NCBI GenBank assembly: GCA_045629285.1
Contig: JAZQQY010000037.1
Coordinates: forward strand, 1 to 64,000
Reading direction: 5' to 3'
Length of the DNA stretch: 64,000 bases
Source of the DNA: UBA1723 sp045629285
GTDB lineage: Bacteria; Bacteroidota; Bacteroidia; Bacteroidales; Paludibacteraceae
Within the stretch, counting starts at the first letter, position 1; every line of letters starts with the position of its first letter. Positions 60,101-64,000 of the stretch are shown here, piece after piece. A model generated the notes under the pieces. That model saw only the letters and a program-made list of their open reading frames with translations. It was not told the DNA's origin and did not search any database. Made by a program: the position numbers and the translations under genes.

Positions 60101-60661
60101 TTCGATATTCCAGCTTACACCAACCGTATCGGTTGCGTAATAAGTATTGACGTTAAGTAGTCTTGGATCACCACCGTCGACTTCATTTTCTTGATTAAAA
60201 GGAATTTTTAGAAGTTTAGTCGGAGAAATCAGATAAAGATTTTTTTCAGCATCAAGGTCGATATCGGTCAAATAAACAAAATCAGCTGCATTGAAACGTT
60301 CGGGCGAAGGATAAAGTCTGAAGCTCTTATCTTTTGTAGAAAACAAGAATGCCTGACCGTTATTGTTCAATAATGCAAACTTAGTATTGTCTATACAAAG
60401 GATCTTTGTAAACTGATTACTGATGGAAGTTTGGAAATCAGACGGATTAGCACGATATGTTTTGAATTCGTAACCATCAAACCTACATATTCCATCAAGA
60501 GTAGACACCCATACAAAACCATCTTTACCTTTTGCGACACCTGTAGCCATAGCAGGCAGACCGCTGTTGTGCTCCGAATATTTCTCGGTATGCATAACCT
60601 CGGCATTTGCGATGGAAAACCACAATGTCAAAATTAAAGTAAAGACAATTCTAATAGACAC
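57101..60661 (-). CDS. hybrid two-component system (HTCS) sensor/regulator
   Basis: This encodes 1186 residues. Order: a signal peptide (about 1-20), a two-component regulator propeller (about 25-560, repeats such as DGFVWVSTLDGICRFDGYEF and GSVWLGGDNGIYRL), a Y_Y_Y domain (about 590-660), and a TM helix (about 665-690). HisKA follows (FFTDISHEIRTPLTLISAPI), then HATPase (DNGCGIDKKEL, GKGIGLSIVKEIV), a receiver (LVITDIMMPNMNGREY) and AraC-type DNA binding at the C-terminus (IQQIAIEVGISDQRYFSRVF). HTCS proteins sense oligosaccharides in the periplasm and activate utilisation loci. No SusC/SusD or hydrolase genes adjoin it, so its target is elsewhere. Confidence 0.95.
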   Translation of the reverse strand: MSIRIVFTLILTLWFSIANAEVMHTEKYSEHNSGLPAMATGVAKGKDGFVWVSTLDGICRFDGYEFKTYRANPSDFQTSISNQFTKILCIDNTKFALLNNNGQAFLFSTKDKSFRLYPSPERFNAADFVYLTDIDLDAEKNLYLISPTKLLKIPFNQENEVDGGDPRLLNVNTYYATDTVGVSWNIEGGALIKKVEGNPSFNRQNITSEDSYSLYNDVVCTATDADGNVWIALQSSEVAIMSPSGNVKFLSESGSTESFHTRFDKINTIEVSRQGSVWLGGDNGIYRLKKDGGKYKITNFEKRNCIVTDILEDSRRNLWVATERKGLMLLVESEKDSFITMENEWKFSYPPTLFKINCLYEDYQGVIWLGSPDGITLLDTRFDNPKDIKFFFYDSETTNLQYSYVTDIAEDDEHKIWISTFGGGIYFCESDRMLGVPLELQKMDLKKEQLDSEIVLALYPTKNSKICVLTQRAFVVINSKGNKSQYFNFGNGAILRSHSIRRHSNDMVTIASNLGFYMVNTSELHQIDYEPSIILSEFKFMKRNDDDEKVTDINNISTVLLEHDNKDFSIRFGSTDYRSEKQVRYAYRLYPFSEKWTYTNEPVASYTNIPYGKYELTFKCTNSDGNWSSHERTLNITVLPSDWETPIAYFLYFLILCAVIAGIVFAYTRFYRLRTKMALDAELNEEKMRFFTDISHEIRTPLTLISAPIEKLSSSKSLTEDEQKLVSVMNKNAQRMTKMIDQLLDFSKFSSHHIELNLHKFKISDIFDSLYKTFQSKAQDKNITLSFSNNVGDAPIIADYDKMETVMINLVSNAMKFTPADGNIIVGANASGDNLVLTVADNGCGIDKKELSTIFNRFMTNSHNMEQGKGIGLSIVKEIVDKHGGRISVDSERGKGSKFTVTIPMSNDSYIERDFYDESPLQTNVATSHSNYTIQINEDNAELRRFIVDTLAGNYEIIEAEDGKIGVEKTKEKLPDLVITDIMMPNMNGREYCAEIKQCAETSHIPVVMLTAKTDMQSKLDLLAIGATDYITKPFSMEYLKARIANIIAEREMLQRLYQKSLIDEDKNIVVEQKDAETPEMREAAKIIEAVNKILPDFDATVDSLAEELMISRTALSAKCKTYFSLTPNEVIRDVRLRKAVELMKDPDMNIQQIAIEVGISDQRYFSRVFKQKYGVTPSEFRNKEK

Positions 60662-60769
60662 TCCTCGCTTAAATTAAGAATAAAAAGTTAAGAATAAAGA
60701 ATTGAAAGTCAATAATTAGCAAAGCATCATTATAATACTTCATACATCATACATCTTACATTCTACAAA

Positions 60770-60806
60770 CAAACCCTTCTCAGCAAATATTGCCAAGAAG
60801 GGTTTG
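60770..60806 (-). terminator. hairpin terminator downstream of the small HTH gene
   Basis: CAAACCCTTCT...AGAAGGGTTTG: a perfect 11-bp stem with a 15-base loop, 5 bases after the stop codon at 60811. On the minus strand it is followed by TTTGTAG, a weak U-tract. Confidence 0.65.
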
Positions 60807-60810
60807 AGTT

Positions 60811-61062
60811 TTATTGCTTATGTATCAATTCTAATGCGGCATCGAGAATTATGGAATCATCCAGTTCTACAAATCCACCATCCGGACCCTCTTCATGATG
60901 AAGACCAGTGATAGTTGGCACTCCGTCTTCTGCCGAAGCATGGAAGTAATGTCTTACTTCATCAGCAGTGATTCCCAAACGAACAGCGATGTTGTCGATA
61001 GCTCCATGGGGAAGATTGTCGCGCAACATTCTAAATTCGTTATACGTTAATCTCTTTTTCAT
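60811..61062 (-). CDS. small putative DNA-binding (HTH) protein
   Basis: This encodes 83 residues. The N-terminal helices KRLTYNEFRMLRDNLPHGAI and IAVRLGITADEVRHYFHAS have the form of a helix-turn-helix. The second half is acidic (HHEEGPDGGFVELDDSIILD). I recall similar short proteins in many Bacteroidales, but the function is unknown. It lies 43 bases downstream of pyrC on the same strand, probably as the third gene of the Dpm1-like-pyrC transcript. Confidence 0.6.
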   Translation of the reverse strand: MKKRLTYNEFRMLRDNLPHGAIDNIAVRLGITADEVRHYFHASAEDGVPTITGLHHEEGPDGGFVELDDSIILDAALELIHKQ

Positions 61063-61105
61063 TTCGCATTAGTTTGATAATATAATAAACAAGATTTATC
61101 TCAGC

Positions 61106-62455
61106 TTATCTGTCAAAGCTTACTCTCTGACCCTTCTTAGAATCGTTGATCTTGCCCTCATCGAAAACAAGATTACCGTTAACGAAAGTCTGAGTAACTT
61201 TGTACTGCAACTGCTCACCTACCATTGGCGACCAACCGCACTTGTAAAGCAAGTCTTTCTCCTCGATTGTGTATGGATCATCTGGTGATACGATCACAAG
61301 GTCAGCATAGTAACCTTTTCTGATGAATCCACGCTTCTCGATCTTAAAGATCTTAGCTGGATTGTGACACATCTTCTCAACCACCTGCTCACGAGTGAAG
61401 TTACCCTTCTTAGCAAGCTGAAGCATCATAGGAAGAGTATACTGAATGCTTGGAATACCTGAAGTTGCTGTCAAAGCATCACCTTCCTTCTGGCTCAATA
61501 GGTGAGGGGAGTGGTCTGAAGCAACAGTATCGATGCTTCCCTGCTCAAGACCCTGAAGCAAGTTTTCACGGCTCTTCTCCTTCTTGATAGCTGGATTACA
61601 CTTGATCTTAGCACCTAGACGCTCATAGTCAGTCTCATCGAACCATAGGTAGTTAGGACAAACCTCTGCAGTGATCTTCTTATTGTCGATGTCAACATTA
61701 CGCTCGAACAACGCAATCTCTTTCTTAGTAGATAGGTGAAGCACGTGAAGCTGAGTACCATACTTCTTTGCCAAATCGATCACGTAAGAAGTACACTTGT
61801 AACATGCGTCAGAAGAACGTATGTTCATGTGCTCCGAGATTGGAATTTGTCCTTCTGGGAACTTCTTCTTCCACTCTTCAGTGTTAGCCTTGATCATAGC
61901 CTCGTCCTCATTGTGAGTTACAACAGGCACCTTAGCCGAAGCAAAGATATCCTCTAGGCTCTGCTTGGAGTTTACAAGCATTCCGCCAGTGCTGATACCC
62001 ATGAAGATCTTAACTCCTGCAACAGACTTTGGATCTAGATTCTTGATTACGTCTACATTTTCATTTGTAGCACCGATATATAGACCGTAGTTGGCCAAAC
62101 ATTTCTCGCTTGCGATCTTTGCCTTCGACTCCAATGCCTCGATTGTTGTTGTCTGAGGATTTGTGTTAGGCATATCGAAAACAGTTGTGACACCACCAGC
62201 CACAGCAGCACGGCTCTCGCTAGCAAAATCACCCTTCTCTGTCAAACCTGGCTCACGGAAGTGAACGTGTGTATCAATAACACCCGGCAAAACCCACTTG
62301 CCGTCTGCATCAATGACAGTGGCGCTCTTCAATACACTGTCAGGAATATTGTCTCTGAAAATCTTGGAAATCTTCTCACCTTCTATAAGTAGAGATCCTT
62401 TATATGAGGTGCCGTCGTTAATAATCTTGGCATCCTTGATCAATATTGTACTCAT
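61106..62455 (-). CDS. pyrC: dihydroorotase
   Basis: This encodes 449 residues of the amidohydrolase type I (AllB/PyrC) group. Metal ligands and signatures: GVIDTHVHFREPGLTEKGDF (DxHxHxR), VFDMPNTNPQTT, THNEDEA, HVLHLST and VASDHSPH (metal Asp). It cyclises carbamoyl aspartate to dihydroorotate, the step after PyrB. It lies 18 bases after the Dpm1-like glycosyltransferase gene. The separation from pyrB-pyrI (about 27 kb) shows that the pathway genes are dispersed. Confidence 0.93.
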   Translation of the reverse strand: MSTILIKDAKIINDGTSYKGSLLIEGEKISKIFRDNIPDSVLKSATVIDADGKWVLPGVIDTHVHFREPGLTEKGDFASESRAAVAGGVTTVFDMPNTNPQTTTIEALESKAKIASEKCLANYGLYIGATNENVDVIKNLDPKSVAGVKIFMGISTGGMLVNSKQSLEDIFASAKVPVVTHNEDEAMIKANTEEWKKKFPEGQIPISEHMNIRSSDACYKCTSYVIDLAKKYGTQLHVLHLSTKKEIALFERNVDIDNKKITAEVCPNYLWFDETDYERLGAKIKCNPAIKKEKSRENLLQGLEQGSIDTVASDHSPHLLSQKEGDALTATSGIPSIQYTLPMMLQLAKKGNFTREQVVEKMCHNPAKIFKIEKRGFIRKGYYADLVIVSPDDPYTIEEKDLLYKCGWSPMVGEQLQYKVTQTFVNGNLVFDEGKINDSKKGQRVSFDR

Positions 62456-62473
62456 ATCTTAAAATAGTTTTTC

Positions 62474-63217
62474 CTAATTTGATTTCTTCTGCGGATATTT
62501 CTTGAATAGGCTGCGAAGACGCAATCCAATCACACCGAACAATGCCTCACCGAAAATACCTCCGGACATCTTAGATGTTCCTAATACACGGTTGATAAAG
62601 ATGATTGGAACTTCTTTGACTGTAAATCCGCATTTGTAAGCTGTGTATTTCATCTCAATCTGGAAACCGTAGCCCTTAAGCTTGATTGTATCCAAACCGA
62701 TTGTCTCCAACACCTCGCGTCGATAACATTTGAATCCCGCTGTAGTGTCGTGGATGTTCATTCCAGTGACTATTCTTACATATTTCGATGCAAAATACGA
62801 CATCAATACTCGTCCGATAGGCCAATTCACCACATTCACTCCAGTGACATAGCGCGATCCAATCGCAACATCAGCACCTTCTTCATTGCAGGCTTTATAT
62901 AGCTTTCTTAAGTCAAGAGGATTGTGTGAGAAGTCAGCATCCATCTCAAATATGAAATCATACTTTTTCTCAATAGCCCACTTGAAACCAGTAAGATATG
63001 CTGTACCCAAACCAAGTTTTCCTGATCTTTCAATAATGAAAAGTCTATCAGAAAACTCCTCCTGCATCATCTTCTTAACGATGTTAGCTGTGCCATCAGG
63101 AGAACCGTCGTCAATGATCAATACATGGAAATTTTCAGGCAATTCAAAGACTGCTCTACAAATGTTTTCCACATTTTCTTTCTCATTGTATGTCGGTATT
63201 ATAACTACGCCGCTCAT
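62474..63217 (-). CDS. polyprenol-phosphate mannosyltransferase-like GT2 glycosyltransferase
   Basis: This encodes 247 residues of the GT-A fold. Seen are IPTYNEKENVENICRAVFEL, LIIDDGSPDGTANIV, EMDADFSHNPLDL (the DxD-like DAD), GSRYVTGV, and RVLGTSKMSGGIFGEALFGV near the end, all typical of Dpm1/polyprenol monophosphomannose synthases. It transfers a sugar from an NDP donor to a lipid phosphate at the membrane. First gene of a run with pyrC and the small HTH gene. Confidence 0.9.
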   Translation of the reverse strand: MSGVVIIPTYNEKENVENICRAVFELPENFHVLIIDDGSPDGTANIVKKMMQEEFSDRLFIIERSGKLGLGTAYLTGFKWAIEKKYDFIFEMDADFSHNPLDLRKLYKACNEEGADVAIGSRYVTGVNVVNWPIGRVLMSYFASKYVRIVTGMNIHDTTAGFKCYRREVLETIGLDTIKLKGYGFQIEMKYTAYKCGFTVKEVPIIFINRVLGTSKMSGGIFGEALFGVIGLRLRSLFKKYPQKKSN

Positions 63218-63239
63218 TTCTTTTTACTTATTCTATCTG

Positions 63240-63247
63240 CAAATATA
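63240..63247 (-). promoter_or_regulatory. -7 promoter element of the Dpm1-like-pyrC transcript
   Basis: On the minus strand this reads TATATTTG, matching TAnnTTTG, 22 bases upstream of the glycosyltransferase ATG. No clear -33 box was seen. Confidence 0.4.
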
Positions 63248-63309
63248 GTGAAAACAATTTAATATAAAATCTGTTTGACGTTCTATTAAATTTGTTTTTA
63301 AACATAAAA

Positions 63310-64000
63310 TCAATATTTCATTACTTTTCTGCATATTGAACATCTAAGACAATTGCTCTTGTCGCAATAGTTTTTTCTCAATTCTATCAAGGCCTGACTC
63401 TCGGATGCATCTCTGGCTTCTATGCCCAATTCTGCCCAGGATCTTGTTATATTGTTGATTTCAGAAGGAACAGTCTCTAAAATTTCTATCGCCCATTCTT
63501 TCTTCCCTTGATCGTTATTTTGAACTCCGTAAGCAAATATTACCGGTGCGACGGCATTGATTATCAGTGCATTTTGCATCTCAGTGCCAATCTCTTTCTT
63601 TCTGGCTTTACTCTCTTTCCCGAATTTGTAGTGTGTAAGCCAATAGTCAGAAACTTCTACTTCAAACATCTTCTTGATATCATCGATATCACAACTATCG
63701 ATGATATGTGTGAACATTCTAAGCCGACGAAACAACAGCTGAGAAATCTGCGAAATTCTGATGGTAGGGAATGATGGTGGACGCATCTTGCTGTACTTCC
63801 ATTCAGTTCCTGTCAACCTCTTGATATCAAATGTAGCTGCAGCAGATTTGTAGAAAAGACGTAGACGATTTGTGTAATCATCGTCACCTTCGTCAAGCAT
63901 TCCTGCGGCTCCGTAGAGTAGGGCTTCTATCTTGTATTCTTCATCTGCTTTTTTCCCGATAATGTCCAACGGCACTCGCTGGGCAAGTGTCTCAAACGGT
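63310..64000 (-). CDS. DUF2851 family protein, C-terminal part (5' end outside window)
   Basis: The frame is open to the window edge; upstream of the apparent GTG at 63975 it continues PFETLAQRV, which belongs to the family, so the gene starts beyond base 64000. The visible 230 residues show EALLYGAAGML, MRPPSFPTIRISQISQLLF, FGKESKARKKEIGTEMQNAL, INAVAPVIFAYG and the cysteine-rich end YCDKSNCLRCSICRKV, all typical of DUF2851. The function is unknown. It is a single gene upstream of the glycosyltransferase run. Confidence 0.88.
   Translation of the reverse strand, partial: PFETLAQRVPLDIIGKKADEEYKIEALLYGAAGMLDEGDDDYTNRLRLFYKSAAATFDIKRLTGTEWKYSKMRPPSFPTIRISQISQLLFRRLRMFTHIIDSCDIDDIKKMFEVEVSDYWLTHYKFGKESKARKKEIGTEMQNALIINAVAPVIFAYGVQNNDQGKKEWAIEILETVPSEINNITRSWAELGIEARDASESQALIELRKNYCDKSNCLRCSICRKVMKY

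Overview
The window is chromosomal DNA of a Bacteroidales bacterium, Prevotella/Bacteroides-like. The evidence is a SusD-family lipoprotein, a hybrid two-component (HTCS) regulator, several TAnnTTTG -7 promoter elements, FISUMP-type surface proteins, a pyrB-pyrI pair, a menaquinone pathway and weak Shine-Dalgarno sites. I recognised no rRNA, tRNA or CRISPR array.

Layout. 1-2.6 kb: FISUMP (Fib_succ_major) surface-protein genes and fragments in inverted orientation around a truncated gene pair. 3-5.8 kb: a DUF2157-DUF4401-GDYXXLXY membrane module and a broken TPR gene. 6-9.6 kb: a PH-like membrane protein, mscS, an esterase-DUF1653 fusion and an exported flavodoxin. 10.1-14.6 kb: metF-metH. 14.8-23.5 kb: a type I restriction-modification island (hsdM, DUF1016 nuclease, hsdS, an iteron-preceded AAA/DUF4143 ATPase, hsdR). 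23.5-28.3 kb: a TerB-like protein and the parA-parB-DUF5683-mltD operon. 28.7-33.1 kb: an accessory stretch with a lipoprotein, a two-gene PD-(D/E)XK nuclease pair, a small protein and an Rpn-type nuclease, bracketed by dispersed repeats. 33.5-42.2 kb: pyrB-pyrI-flavin reductase-murA, menB, an IS200 relic, menC and a SNF2 helicase. 42.3-43.5 kb: an MBL-fold hydrolase and a decayed FISUMP copy. 43.5-50.6 kb: a phosphate block (PiT transporter with an upstream 32-residue microprotein, a Na/Pi transporter, an exopolyphosphatase relic, and a PhoB/PhoR-like pair). 50.6-56.8 kb: an orphan SusD, cca, a CDP-alcohol phosphatidyltransferase-CdsA-PlsC trio and a GNAT enzyme. 56.8-64 kb: a MuiA-like fragment, an orphan HTCS, a small HTH protein, pyrC, a Dpm1-like glycosyltransferase and a partial DUF2851 gene.

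Two observations stand out. First, the two FISUMP copies at 1-273 and 1539-2384 are identical across their flanks. Within a 147-base tract they differ at 22 codons by replacement and at one silently, almost always at codon positions 1 or 2. A neighbouring remnant carries AAC or AAG/GAG at the corresponding codons. This is the pattern adenine-directed mutagenesis by a diversity-generating retroelement (DGR) leaves; no reverse transcriptase lies in the window, so it would have to act from elsewhere. Second, 11-bp-periodic TTHACA-like direct repeats lie upstream of both divergent phosphate transporters and of the PhoB/PhoR-like pair. They resemble the PhoP box of Bacillus subtilis and suggest a complete local phosphate regulon. 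All functional statements come from reading motifs; no database search was run.
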